Shown: in pieces, positions 22,400 through 33,729 of the stretch
How the letters are laid out: every line of letters begins with the position of its first letter
How positions within the stretch are numbered: the stretch's first letter is position 1
NCBI GenBank assembly: GCA_011037195.1
Contig: JAAEAF010002760.1
Coordinates: 336,380-400,379 of the forward strand
From: Triatoma infestans
Lineage: Eukaryota; Arthropoda; Insecta; Hemiptera; Reduviidae
Reading direction: 5' to 3'
Length of the DNA stretch: 64,000 nt
The notes under the pieces: model-generated
The model's database searches: none
Told to the model about the DNA's origin: nothing
The model's input: only the letters and a program-made list of their open reading frames with translations
Position numbers and translations under genes: made by a program

Positions 22400-23265
22400 G
22401 CACTGAATTTTTGTAGGTTACAAAAATTTTTATTTGAACAAAAAAATTACCTGGTTACATTAGTACATATGTAAGCTATTTTTCGACATAGTCACCATTC
22501 CTCTCAATGCAGGTGGTGAACCGGGGTATTAATTTTTTGATGCCTTCCTCGAAGTAGTTTCCCGCCAACCCCTTCGTCCACTTCTCCACCTCCCCTTCAC
22601 CTCCTCGTCGGTTGAAAACCTTTTTCCACCCATGTGCAGCTTCAGGGAGGTAAAGAGATAGTAATCTGAAGGTGCTAGGTCAGGGGAATGCGCGGGATGG
22701 TTCAGGACATCCCATTTAAACGAGGCAAGCAGTGTGTGGTCTGGCATTGTCGTGCAGCAGGCAGACTCCCTTTGTCAGCATGCCTCTCCTTTTGTTCTGA
22801 ATCGCCCTCCGCAATTTTTTTAGGGTCTCACAGTATCTTGCAGAGTTGATGGTCTCCCCTTGAGGCATATATTCAATTAAAATTATGCCTTGACAGTCCC
22901 AAAACACGGATGCCATGATTTTCTTGGCTGAAATTGTGGTTTTGAACTTTTTGGCGGAGGGTGAAGAGGTGTGACGCCACTGTTGAGACTGCCTTTTGGT
23001 TTCAGGTGTGTAGTGTGCAACCCAAGTTTCATCTCCAGTAATGATGGAGCGGAGAAATTCATCTCCATGGAGTTTGTAGCGTCTCAAAAACTCCACGTAT
23101 TTCACACTTGGCGGGAGATTGGATTGACATTTTTAACGAAACGTATTGTGGCGTCGACAGTTCTCAACGAACTGACCTCGAACCGGTCTCGTTGCGGAGG
23201 GGAGGAATCAGTCTACACGACAATGTAGCCAACATGTCGAAAACGAAATCCTTCCGGTCGTGAGA
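22400..23265 (-). pseudogene. Mariner transposase, broken
   Basis: A DDE transposase of the mariner (DD34D) type would cut and paste its element. On the minus strand, GDETW (about 23040) gives the first aspartate, HDNARPHT (about 22755) the second, and HSPDLAPSDYYLF (about 22685-22650) the third. The reading frame changes once between the second and third motifs (around 22730), separating a 129-codon frame (23105-22716) from a 72-codon frame (22747-22529). The N-terminal helix-turn-helix region upstream of KYVEFLRRYK is unreadable. The usual protein is about 345 residues; roughly half survives. Terminal inverted repeats were not located, so ends are approximate. Confidence 0.9.
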
Positions 23266-23321
23266 GCCTCAGTACACTTACTTACTGGACATGCCTCGTA
23301 GAATAGAATAAAAAAATCCTC

Positions 23322-23350
23322 TTACTAGGAGTAAGAGAAAGTAAAAAGAA
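23322..23350 (-). repeat. Isolated CCGGAA element terminus
   Basis: CTCTTACTAGGAGTAAGAG followed by AAAGTAAA is the 5' terminus of the CCGGAA family in minus orientation, with nothing of the element beyond it. Confidence 0.6.
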
Positions 23351-23384
23351 AAAGGAAGAACAGTACCTAACAGTCCATAATCGT

Positions 23385-23735
23385 AGCGACACAAAATGAT
23401 TGATTTTGCGTAAACAACTAACTCCGATCTAAGTCTGGTGTTCTGAAACAGGTCTCAGAGCCTCTGTGACAATGCTCAATAGCTCTGAGCTAATCAATGC
23501 CCGGTTGGTGAAATCTCGCTCTTCTAGGCCTTCGCATTAACAAATATAATGAAGCGGAGTCTCTTCTTCAGTCAAGCAAAGCCTGCAATGACTACTACTA
23601 GTTAAGCCTCAAGTGTTTCGTAAGACTACAGTCTCCGGTCAGCGCATTCTTCTCCGGTCAAAACTTTAAGGCCACGCGGCTCCCCTAGTTGAGCCAGGTC
23701 AGTCGAAAGTTTCCGCGATGGTCTCCTAATGAAAG
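23385..23735 (-). pseudogene. LINE C-terminal fragment with Cys-His motif
   Basis: One minus-strand frame reads SHCRLCLTEEETPLHYIC, a C-x2-C ... H-x4-C arrangement typical of the C-terminus of RNase H-bearing non-LTR retrotransposons. It continues with LEERDFTNRALISSELL and EALR. An LTGE phrase lies upstream in another frame. At least two stops and one frameshift are present. It is less AT-rich than its flanks and lies beside the mariner remnant. Confidence 0.72.
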
Positions 23736-23759
23736 TATAGTGCAAAGTTCCAACCTCCT

Positions 23760-24540
23760 TTATAATACACCATTTATAATTCATAATATTAACGCAAAAT
23801 AAACGTTCATTTAATAATTCACGTTGGAAAAATAAAAAAAATTATTTTTTATAGTGGTAATATGTATCGCAATAATTGATAGACATGTGAATCTAATACA
23901 CAAACGATTTTCCTTCTTTTTCTTTTTTTACAAAAATATATAGAAAAAGAAACTTTTTGATGTAAATATAATGATGCAAAGCGGACATTTATAGACATAA
24001 GTTATATAGTATATATAAATATTGTATGAACTCTTTGTACCTTTCCGTACCGAGAAATATTCCCGCTAAAGGTAATTATAGAAAATATAAATTACTGCCT
24101 TTAGCTAAGAAATAAATCTCATTTGTATTTTTTTCTGAGTCACATCATTGAATCTAAATTTATCTCTTTAAGTGCATGTCTATTCAGACACGGTTTTTAT
24201 TTGAAATATTCTTTTTTTTTAAAAAATAAAAAACCTTTCTGACATATTTAATATTAAATTATACTAGAGGATGTAGATAATTAGATTTTACAATTTTTTG
24301 TTTTTTTTTTTTTTTTTACTAACTAATGGCGTTAAAATCTTCAAATACGCACTCACTTATATTCATCCATTTTAAATATAAAAATTAGTTTGAATTAGAC
24401 TTTATTAATCCAAAGATTGTTAAGCCGTATTTATTTAAATAAAACTGTGAAATGCTTTTTATAATTTATTTTTCTAAAATCCTTAACCAATATTTTCCAT
24501 TCAAAGCTATTTTTGATTCAAAATTCAGTCTAGAGAGGGG
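23760..24540. other. No recognisable feature
   Basis: AT-rich, with a run of 16 T near 24300 and no motif. Confidence 0.6.
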
Positions 24541-24546
24541 GATTTA

Positions 24547-25059
24547 AGTACAGTTCCTAAGATATTTTTGCTCGTGTGTTTGTTATGTGGATGACACCCG
24601 TGTCGGAGGGATTGTCAGAACCAGGAGGATTATTCACACTGGTTTAATAATGATAACTACAGAATCAAAAAGGTTAATACAGCTGATGTTTTGTGAGTTG
24701 CAACCGAAAGTTAGGAACCCGATCAGGTACTAAGATTGCTATAGTTTTCTAGCGGGAAAGTACGGCTATACAATAGAAGTATAGCTACACAATACCACAT
24801 ACAATAATACAATAGCTATACAATAGAATAAAAAGTACAGTTCCTAAGATATTTTTGCTCGTGTGTTTGTTATGTAGATGACACCCGGGCCGGAGGCATT
24901 GTCAGACCCAGGAGGATTATTCACTCTAGTTTAATAATGATAACTACAGAATCAAAAAGGTTAATACAACTGATGTTTTGTGAGTTGCAACCGAAAGTTA
25001 GGAACCCGATCAGGTACTAAGATTGCTATAGTTTTCTAGCGGAAAGTACGGCTATACAA
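24547..25059 (+). repeat. Direct repeat, two copies, 287-base period
   Basis: About 226 bases starting AGTACAGTTCCTAAGATA recur at 24547 and 24834 with roughly ten differences, separated by about 60 bases of ACAATA-rich sequence. One unit has ATGTGGATGACACCC and the other ATGTAGATGACACCC. I recognise no family. It could be a segmental duplication or a short pair of long direct repeats. Confidence 0.85.
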
Positions 25060-27000
25060 CTTTTGCTATGTAGATCATAAAAAATGTTATCATTTTTATT
25101 CGACAGTCAGACCAGCACCGAAGACAAGTATCATCAATTCGATTCTCAGCCAAGCAAAGTATTTGAAACATTCTGCTCTGTTGTTTGGATGTCTGGATAT
25201 GCAGAATAATGTTAGTGAAGTTGTGGGCGTTGTATTGGGGCGAATGAATGCTGACTTATGCTTTTTTTGGCTAAGAACAATTTCGTGGTATATTCTAGAT
25301 GGTAGATGCTTCTTTATTATTAAGTCATCTGTTGAAGGATGACAAATAGCCGTGTGGAAAAAGTATGGCCAGATCAAAGGCAAATGAATCTATACAATTA
25401 TGAGCAGAAAAATTATCCCGCTTATACGAAATACTTTTTTAGGCAACACCTCAGAAAAGCATAAGTCTCCCGGGGCAGAACTTATGCCATTGCATAAGCT
25501 ATGCTGTACAGAATTGCAAGCCTAGGCGCAGGAGAAATCTCGGTCATCTTCATTTATGTTGTAGTTGCTATCTGTCAGTTGTTTCATGGAGTCCGTTGGG
25601 TAATAGTGTACTCTAGTCACAGAATGTGTACTAAATCAAGTGTGTTGGATTCCTAGTTGACGGGATCTCGTATGCTAGCCTAATTCCTAGATTAATATTA
25701 TCAATAATTTCATTTAAATATTCTTTTTTTTCCCCATTTTCTTCCCGTCCTACAAGTTTCTTCACACTCTGGAAAGTGTATGAAGCTAAGAGATGAAATT
25801 ATTCTATTAGGGAATGATAGGTGAAAAATAAATGAAGGATGGCTGAGTATTTCTGTAGAATGGACTTAAAGGCCGAAATGTTTGGGAAGGTTTTCTTGAG
25901 TTACCAAACACACTAATATAAGTTAAATAACCAGTTTCAGGAGTTAGATATTATTTTCAAAACTACGTAATATTTTATGTTATTTTTATTATAATTTAAT
26001 AGTTAAGAATGATTTTCAATCATTTTATCTGAATATTATAGTCAACATTCTGGAAAAATTAGTAATAAAATTTGCATAATTATTTATTTATTTTAAAGTG
26101 TTTAATTATCCGGTAATTGTGCCTTGAGGGTTAATTTTTAATAAAAATATAAAAAGAAATGTATTTATGTTTTTTTTTGTTTTGTTTTTTTTTATTTATG
26201 GGAATCATAATTTACAGATTTTTTTTGTTAAAAATAAAGAAATAAATAAATGTTATAATAATTTATAAACAGGTAATGCTAATTTTGCATGTGCAATTCA
26301 AAATTATAAATATGTAAATTTCTTTTCTTGAAAATTTGTATATAAAAGAAAATTCTCTATTATTCATCTATTTAATTACCGAATAAAATACCGTGCTTAT
26401 ATATTTATTTATTTTACTTAGTTAAAAAGAAAGCTTCTTAATTTTTTTTATAATTAGTTCACATAGTTGACAAGTTTTAAGGTAAGGTGAACATAATGTT
26501 ATTCTTGGTTATATAATCTATACCAAATATGTAATTGGATCATTTTAGGGTCAAGTTTATGAACAGTTTTGCTTTTCTAGTCTTTTTTTTTTTTTTATTT
26601 GACCAATAACTTCCGTAACAAATTACCATAAAATTGCAATAAATGCTCTAATAAGTTGTGTATATATTTTTAGAAGCAATATATAAATAAAAGTTTATCT
26701 TAACCTAAATATTCCAAATCTTTTAGGTTAGATTAACTTTTGATTCACATATTTGCAGCAAAATTTAGCCTTACTATTGAAAATGTTAAAGGAAAACTGC
26801 CCAATGTTGGTAATTTTGGAGCTTTTAGGATTTAAGGAGCTCAGGTTGTTTATGAAAAGTTTAGCAAAGGCAAAATAGAACATTGGCGTTAAAAGTAGGA
26901 AACACTGGATAAGATGGTTCAGATTTTTAAGGAACGAGATTTAATTTAAAAAAAGCGATCATTTTGCAACTTACAAACCAGCTTGTACTTATCATAAGGA
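25060..27000. other. No recognised gene; 25.1-25.7 kb is less AT-rich
   Basis: A 95-codon minus opening (25383-25096) and plus-strand phrases such as VVGVVLGRMNADLCFFW overlap in a segment of more balanced composition, probably a decayed coding region of unknown type. The rest is AT-rich with T runs. Confidence 0.4.
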
Positions 27001-27004
27001 AGAA

Positions 27005-27380
27005 TATGTTATGAAAAAATTTAGTGAGGATCGGTCAACGTTTCGACAGAGTTTCCTCAAGTCTTTATCAAGGCTTTAATATATAGAAAGTCGTGAAGAT
27101 ATGGAGAAAGAATTTTTAATCATATACATTTGTTACATCGCAGAAACATAAAAAGTAAAATTAAAAGTTACCAGTGTCTTGTCCTTAAATCATCTACAGA
27201 AAATCATCTTGTCTTAATCATTTCTGTAGATCTTGTCTTAATCATATATTAAATAAAGCATTGATAAAGACAGGAAACTCTGTCGAAACGTTGGCATAAT
27301 TGAATGTTTCTTACTTGACGGATGCTCACCAAATTTCTTCATAACATAATCCATCAACGGTCAACAAATTCTTTTATATA
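27005..27380. repeat. B3 foldback (inverted repeat with hammerhead-like arms)
   Basis: Arms of about 95 bases (27005-27095 and 27255-27350) flank about 160 bases. The right motif (27261-27297, plus) has stem I GCA/GGC-type pairing, core UUGAUAA, stem II GACAG/CUGUC and GAAACGTTGGC. The left arm is slightly deleted next to GATCGGTCAACG. Sequence beyond the right arm (CATCAACGGTCAACAAATTC) matches that outside the copy at 0.7 kb, so the unit extends further. Confidence 0.82.
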
Positions 27381-28085
27381 TAAGGAAGAATGTTGATGAC
27401 TCTCATTGAAAAGATATTGAAATTCGGATAATTATCTTCTTCAATTTCGTTTCTAAAACTCTTCCAATTACTATGTTTCCGTTAGAATTCAGAAACCTAC
27501 ACAAAAACTTTGTTATAAATGAAGAATTCCATAACAGATTTTGAGAAGAAAGGACGGCAAAATTAGCGAGTAGTAGATGATTTATTTGTCAGTAAATTAT
27601 ATGAACAAAATTCTTGTGAGTCACTCACGCGCGATTTCCTCTTTTGGCAAAGCTCATAATTCTAATTTTGCAAATTTGCATCAACTTTTGAACTTTTCAT
27701 TTAAGCTTTGATTGTCCATAATATTATTCAATGGTGATAGCCATATTTGTGATAAAACTAACGCCCTTCATCTTCCACCCTCTCCATCACGAATTACTAA
27801 AAATTATTTTTTTTTGGTAAAATTTTTTAAATAAAAAAAGATTAGTTTTTATATCTATAGTTTAAACAAGTTTAAGGAATCATAAGAAAATTTTTTCCGA
27901 ATGATTCAGCGAAAAACTTGTAAAACTACTCATTAAAGTACACTTCTATCATCTGATCGAAACGTTTTGTCGGATCAATTGATTAATATGAAATTTTAGC
28001 TTCATATTATTTTTTCATTTTTAAATATATTGTTCACATGCACTTACACTAAAATAAATATATACATAACATTTTTTTTCCTAGT
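27381..28085. other. No recognisable feature
   Basis: AT-rich sequence. Nothing could be assigned. Confidence 0.6.
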
Positions 28086-28088
28086 TGT

Positions 28089-28090
<2 letters not shown>

Positions 28091-28149
<59 letters not shown>

Positions 28150-28211
28150 CAGATAGATAGATGATAGTTAGATAGATAGATAGATAGTTAGATAGATAGA
28201 TAGATAGATAG
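28091..28211 (+). repeat. (GATA)n microsatellite
   Basis: About 30 AGAT units with a few point interruptions (GACA, GTTA). It ends about 90 bases before the B2 foldback. Confidence 0.97.
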
Positions 28212-28304
28212 GTATCTAGGTTACAATCAATTTATTCTTTCGGTGAAAATCAATTAATAAAATATATACGCGATTGCAATACATTCTCTTCTTACAAGCA
28301 TAAG

Positions 28305-28860
28305 ATAAAGTATTCGGCATTTTATCCGTCGTAGCATGCATATTAGTTTTGTTGCTGACCGGTTTCGGATTTTCATCCATTGACAGAGCAAATTCACCAA
28401 GTTCGTGTAGAGAGTTCACTTCAACGAAATGTTTCTGTAGGCTTACACTTATTGGTTGTATATCTATGGAAAAGGTATTAATCGTTAATAAAATTATTAT
28501 AAATCGTGATTAGACATTAGAAAATAGTGTATACTCGTATACTATATAAATACACTATTTTCTAATGTGTAATCACGATTTATAATAATTCCACTTTGTC
28601 TTGAAACAACATGCATAGTAACATAACCTTATAACCTTTCCGCATATATACAACCCCAACAAGTGTGTGAGTCTGCAGAAACGTTTCGTTGAAATGAACT
28701 CTCTACACGAACTTGGTGAATTTGCTCTGACGATGGATGAAAATCCGAAACCGGTCAGAAACAAAACTAATATGCATGCTACGACGGATAAAATACCGCT
28801 TGTTATCCAGCATTGCGGATCCACCCACATTTTCAATAAGATAAAGTAAAAAACCGGATC
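28305..28860. repeat. B2 foldback, best-preserved copy
   Basis: A large inverted repeat is centred near 28537. Arms pair from the middle (TAGAAAATAGTGTA and complement) out to CGGCATTTTATCCGTCGTAGC and its complement. Left-arm motif: about 28357-28386 (minus), core decayed to CUGUCAA. Right-arm motif: 28727-28756 (plus), with all core bases present. The final 60 bases lie outside the symmetric part. A 98-codon minus opening here is only a shadow of the repeat. Confidence 0.9.
28727..28756 (+). ncRNA. Hammerhead-ribozyme-like motif, B2 type
   Basis: In order: core CUGACGA (28727-28733), one extra U, stem II GGAU/AUCC closed by GAAA (28735-28746), GAAA (28747-28750), then CCGGUC. Stem III would be CG-closed and minimal, or formed between two molecules through palindromic ACCGGU; the putative cleavage site follows GUC. 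Stem I (UUGCU against AGAAA) is weak. All invariant core bases are present. The extra base between the core and stem II is not canonical. Confidence 0.55.
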
Positions 28861-28939
28861 TATAATCAATAATCTACAAAATAAAAAAATAATACAAATA
28901 TTTGTACGTGTTGGATTCGTAGGCGAAGATCCGGCCGGA

Positions 28940-29085
28940 TATGAGTCCCCACTGCTTATCCCTTAGATTTTTTATTCTAAAAAGCCTCTACAGCTCACTG
29001 TTTGGTGATGGGCAGGGTTGTCTGTAGCGAGAGAACACTGTCCAGAGGCCAGCAGGGCACTGAGAAGGTTCCGGGCGCCAATGAT
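28940..29085 (+). mobile_element. SINE-A, head-truncated copy
   Basis: CTTAGATTTTTTATTC, CTACAGCTCACTG, GGTGATGGGCAGGGTTGTCTG, AGAGAACACTG and GAGAAGGTTCCGGG match the SINE-A body in order. The tRNA-like head is reduced to an unreliable remnant. Confidence 0.78.
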
Positions 29086-29690
29086 ACGTGCCTTAAATTA
29101 AAAAAAAAAAATATACAAACATTTTTATCTTGCTGACAATCACGGTGCTTATCAGTTGGTGTTACGTTTATAATTCATGCATTAATTGTATAAAAACAAA
29201 GTTTTGTGGAAACCCCAATAATACTTTCAGTTAATAATAATTTATATAACTTCATCAATCCCTCATTTACTCTATTTCTTTTTTAAAGTATTATATAAAC
29301 CTTTTCCAGAATACTGGTTATTCTTAATTTATTAAAATAATACAATATTAAGGATGTTTGTACAAAAAAAAATTGAGATTGCCGTAAATTTTATTTGACA
29401 ATTATATGCGGGTTTCTTAAATATCTATCAAATTTCACACAAATAATTGGTTATAAATTTTATGATTTCCTTTAAATTTAAGAATTCTTTTTTAATTATT
29501 AAAATTAAAAAAAAAAAAATGGAGTCAACTGAAGGTGATAGAACAGGTGGGCATAAGATGGGGGAGGATTTTTTATGAGACTCACATGTTCTGAAGAATA
29601 AGATCTAGTCTAATAGCAGTGTTATTAATGTTTTGGTGTTCGTTACGACCGCTGTATTCAATGTTGTAAATTGGATGTTGAGGTTCGGTC
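29086..29690. other. No recognisable feature
   Basis: AT-rich sequence just beyond the probable 3' end of the minus-strand Penelope-like fragment. Confidence 0.5.
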
Positions 29691-29710
29691 ATACAAAAGA
29701 TTTTAAATTT

Positions 29711-29755
29711 CTACCGACGTTTCGGCAAATTTATTGCCTTCTTTAGGGTCTCTAC
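29711..29755 (-). ncRNA. Hammerhead-like motif (B4) 3' of a Penelope-like fragment
   Basis: On the minus strand: stem I ACC/GGU, core CUAAAGA, one extra A, stem II GGCAA/UUGCC, GAAA, then CGUC. One invariant core base is changed (position 5, G to A). It lies about 440 bases 3' of the GIY-YIG region on the same strand, where Penelope-like elements are known to carry hammerhead motifs in their terminal repeats. Confidence 0.5.
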
Positions 29756-30189
29756 AAAGGTTTTAATACTAATCAGAAAAAATAGAAACAACAAAAAATC
29801 TGAACTTAAAATAAATAAACTTAATATAAACTATATAAATAAACTAAATAAAAAGTATTATATATAGAGCACATTTAAATTTATTTTAAGCTATTGTTGT
29901 AGAATAGATCAATATTAAACTAAATCACAACTATTGAAACTTTGACATATGAGGCATATATAGGAGTTAAAGTATGGAAATAACTTAGGAAATGTACTTA
30001 CAAAAATTTTCAGTTAGAAGTAAACTGTACTTTAACCTGTGACATACCATCACCAAGTGTTACGGACATTGGATGGGTCAAAGTTTATAAAGTGCTAGGA
30101 GAGCGGATGGGAAAACCGTGTCTTAGTCTGTACGTTGTTTTTTGGAAATTCCAGGAGATTGTTTTATAAGTAAGGGATAGCTTTTTGGT

Positions 30190-30640
30190 GTCCGTTCTAA
30201 AATTGATAGATAATTTATCTTATTTAATATGAATCATTTCCAATATATTTCTTTTTTTATTATTATTGTTGATGGAGAGAATTTTAGTGTTTTCCATGTC
30301 AAATTCATGTTTGTATTGTATACAATGTTTCGTTAGTGCTATAGTCATGTCAGTCAGTCGGTTTTTTTTTTAGTTTTACAGTCGTATTTATGTTGGTACA
30401 GTCTATTTTTTAAATATTGAGATATTTGTCCTATGTATGTAGCTGGGCATTGTAAACAATTTATTTTATAAATTATATCTGATAATAAAGTTTTGGGTGT
30501 TGGGTCTTTTAGTTTAGAAAAGAGTTTTTTTTTTAGAGGATTGGAGTTTTTGTGAGCAATGGAAAGGTTATAATTTCTTGAAGATTTTAGCTATTTTTTT
30601 TCTTGTGATTACGAGTGCCGAAAATGTAAATCTTATATAA
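30190..30640 (-). pseudogene. Penelope-like element: GIY-YIG endonuclease fragment
   Basis: Penelope-like retroelements carry a reverse transcriptase followed by a GIY-YIG endonuclease that nicks the target. The minus strand reads a linker region (LFSKLKDPTPK), then YKINCLQCPATYIGQ and KNRLYQHKYDC (about 30466-30381), containing the CxxC, YIG and R...H features of that domain. Then comes ALTKH (a T/K-H helix) and a C-terminal part (HEFDMENTKIL, about 30340). Frames change at least twice and stops occur, so it is inactive. The reverse-transcriptase core is not present. The B4 motif at 29.7 kb lies 3' of it. Confidence 0.82.
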
Positions 30641-31390
30641 AACGTTTTTATCGAAATGAATTCAATAATGAATTCCAGGGAGAAGGCAGTTTAAAACTAT
30701 TGTTCTAAAGCAATAACAATCACTTTAAATCCCCCCACATGATATATTTCTCTCACTAGGGGGTCCTACTGTAATAAAAACAGAATATAAAAATGGTAAA
30801 TAGTTTCCTATTATTTTATTTATAATAAAAAAAAAGAATTTACTAGTTTAAGAATTTTTATTGCAGTATCAACCAACTGTTGGCAATAAATTCTTGGTAA
30901 TATGGAATTTAATGAGTTCACATTTCTTTATATATATTCCTTCTTGTAGTAAAAACAAAGCCAAAATGAACTAGAGCAATCATGTACTAATGTTCGAAAA
31001 AGGCCCGATTGTACATTTTTTTATTTTTTTTTAAAGTTACTCTCGCTGTTAGCAGACGCCAATCGATGCAGATGTACATCGTATTATAGAGCGTGAACTT
31101 ATATAGACTATAGCTAAATTCATTACGATCTAAAGCTACTTACATGGGTTATTTTGCCTTTATTGTACTGTGCTTGTAATAATTTGTAGAATTGTAGCAA
31201 TATATATATATAGTTAAAAGTGTAGTAGGTTTTATGGAGTGTACCTTATAGGCACTGTAAATCCCATATATTTACAACCTATATAATATGCGGGGTTTTA
31301 AAGTTCAGTTATGATAAATTAGTTAAATAGCAGCAGAAGAGAGGGAAAAAAATGCTTGATTATTGATTGGTAAAGAAGTGTTATAATACA
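30641..31390. other. No recognisable feature
   Basis: AT-rich sequence with a short (TA)n near 31200. The decayed 5' part of the Penelope-like element might extend here but was not readable. Confidence 0.5.
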
Positions 31391-31393
31391 TTT

Positions 31394-32400
31394 TCCCCTT
31401 TACTTTCTCTTACTCCTAATTAGAGGAAGTATTGTATCGTGCCAAATTTTCGATATCTAATTTTCACCGGAAATATCCGTTTTGAGGAAATATCCCCTGA
31501 GTACAAAAAAGTGGTTTTTAGAAAATGGTGTGTGTGTGAATGTATTCATATAAACGCATAGCTCACAACTTGATATTCCGTTTAGTTATCACCATGGGAT
31601 CCGACAGTAGGTCATCTGTCAAAATTATCTTCAACCGGAAGTACCACTTGACTGATTTTTTTTTTTACTTTCTTGCAATTTTTTTTCGAAAATGGCGCCG
31701 ACAATTTTTCTTCAAACTTTGTATATCAACTACACTTACAAAAATCTACAACTTTTATTTAAAACATTTCTCTGAGCATGTTCATTTAAGGGCATTTTCG
31801 TGGGTGGGGTAGAGTAAGGTTTTCCTCTAAAGTGCTATGTCACTTTACTATACAATTCTGTCATCTAAATAATATTAATTAGAATTAAGTGTGTTGTTGA
31901 AATAAATCCGAGTTTGAAGCAAATCGAATGACCGGAAATACGCTCTTACTGAAATATATTTTTCAGTTTTCTGGTATTTTCTTGAAAACGACTCAAACGA
32001 TTTTCTTTAAACTTGATTTATCAACTACATGTACAAAGAATTACAACTTTTATTTGAAACATTTCTCCGGAAAAATTCATTTAAGGGCATTTTGGGAGGC
32101 AGAGGTGGGGGTTATGGTTTCCTCTAAAGTGCTATTTTAGTTCAACAATATGCAATACAATTCTGTCAAATAAATAATATTAATTAGAATTATATAAGTT
32201 GCCAAAATTCCCAGTTTGAAGAAAATCGGTTGACCGGAAGTGCGACTTTTAATAAACTGAATAGGTTTTCCAGTTTATTTTTGTGATTTTCTCCATAAAA
32301 ATGCTGAGGGATTTAAACACTAATAAGAATTCTAAGTGTAAAGAAAATGTAACATTTCGTAGTAAGAGAAAGTCGTGTGAGTGTTTCACACACAGATTTT
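31394..32400 (+). mobile_element. CCGGAA element, near full length
   Basis: 5' terminus ACTTTCTCTTACTCC (about 31400), then GAGGAAGTATTGTA, TTTTCACCGGAAATATCC, CCCTGAGTAC, a short GTGTGTGTG, GATATTCCG, ACCGGAAGTACCAC, a later ACCGGAAATACGC and ACCGGAAGTGCG. The 3' terminus is AGTAAGAGAAAGT (about 32361-32373) and GTGTTTCACAC. Three internal subrepeats of about 300 bases each restate the ACCGGAAGT-to-ATTCATTTAAGGGCA order. Confidence 0.88.
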
Positions 32401-32424
32401 TTTTTTAATTTAAGGAGCGTCAAT

Positions 32425-32640
32425 ATGTATGTCCATGGCACTCAAAGCTTTCTCAGTGCACTGCCGGCTTTCGGACAGTGTTTTTCACGTTACAAGTAAT
32501 GCTGCCCCTAGAATACAGCAAGCTGTAAAGGCTTTTAGGAAGAGAAAATCTATGGGCAGTACTGCTAGATTCGAACCTGGGATCTCCACGTTGATAGTTC
32601 TGCGCGCTACTATTGAGTCAATCCATAGTTGATATACATA
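32425..32640 (-). mobile_element. SINE-A, diverged copy
   Basis: On the minus strand a B box GGTTCGAATCT with degenerate A box (TTGACTCAATAGTAG), then CCCATAGATTTTCTC, ACAGCTTGCTG and CACTGTCCGAAAG match SINE-A. It sits immediately after the CCGGAA element. Confidence 0.72.
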
Positions 32641-33725
32641 CTTTGATAATAAGTATACTATTACTAGTGAAGAAAAAAATGACCTTTGACTTAGAAAAGT
32701 CTAGATATTGGAAAAATCGCTATATCAAGACTTAGTGGTGTTTTAAGGTACAAAACTAATTAATTATGCTGCCGGGAGAGCTTAAAAAAAAAAATTAAAA
32801 TAAACAAAAATCCCTGTTTTACAATACCCTAGTGGTTCTTATTTAAAATAAAAACCGAACTAAAAAGATCTATCGACTGAGAGCTAACCAAGGCATATAT
32901 AAGAGCCACCTGTACAAAATTGATGTACAAGAGTTCTTCTTATTGTACACTATGCCTAGATATTGAAAATTTGGAGCACTTAATTAAGATATACCCACGT
33001 TTCAGTTATTAAAGGAACGTTTTATTTAATAGGCTCTAGTGCTATAATTAAAACGTCATTAATTATAAAATAATTTTAGAAATTGAGGACATTAGTGTGG
33101 CCGAATATATTATGAAATATCCTAAATGAAATAGGCTTGAAAATATAAAAGATATTTTTTAAATAGATTTTAATTCAGGCTGAAAGTTTAAACGAGAGGG
33201 TTAAAGGAGTACAGTGCAATCTTCCTAATCTGATCTAAAAGTTACTTATAGCTGTAGGGCGTCAATGCTAATGCAAAAAAGAAAATTAGACAGAAGTAAT
33301 AAAAAGTAATACTATGAACTTAAATTTTTAATTCTATTGTTAAAAATAAAACTCATTAGGAATCGAAAATATATTTATTTCTTGGTTAATAAATTTAAAA
33401 GAATAAAACAACATAAATTCAATTATCTAATTGGAAAAAAAAAAACAGCCAATTTTAATTTCTATTTATAAAGGATTAGTTTCGAGAAAACAAAATTTCC
33501 TCTTCAGGAATTGCGTTTTTCCAAAATTATTACAAAACATATAAAAAGAAACAAAAAAAAAAGTGTTCCTACTTTATTCATTACACATTCATTTAGGAAA
33601 TTCAATGGTCTAAATAGTTAGTTCTTATTTGAAATACATTTTTTTTTCAGTTTGCAATACTAAATAATATTTAAATTTAATATGAACGCACAAAAATGCC
33701 AACATGCCACATTTACTTTCCCGCG
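32641..33725. other. No recognised gene; weak foldback-type motif near 33480
   Basis: AT-rich. At about 33470-33505 the minus strand reads CUGAAGA and GAAAC with a possible stem between, resembling the hammerhead-like motifs elsewhere, but stem I and stem III do not form convincingly. Confidence 0.4.
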
Positions 33726-33729
33726 GGGT

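Noticed and set aside
28091..28211. CRISPR-like or regulatory array
   Set aside because: It is a plain tetranucleotide microsatellite with no spacers.
28573..28869. 98-codon minus open frame as a small membrane protein
   Set aside because: It lies inside the B2 inverted repeat and is mirrored by an open frame on the other strand; it is a shadow of the repeat.
33470..33505. Sixth hammerhead-like motif
   Set aside because: CUGAAGA and GAAAC are present on the minus strand, but stem I does not pair and stem III and the cleavage triplet are not formed.
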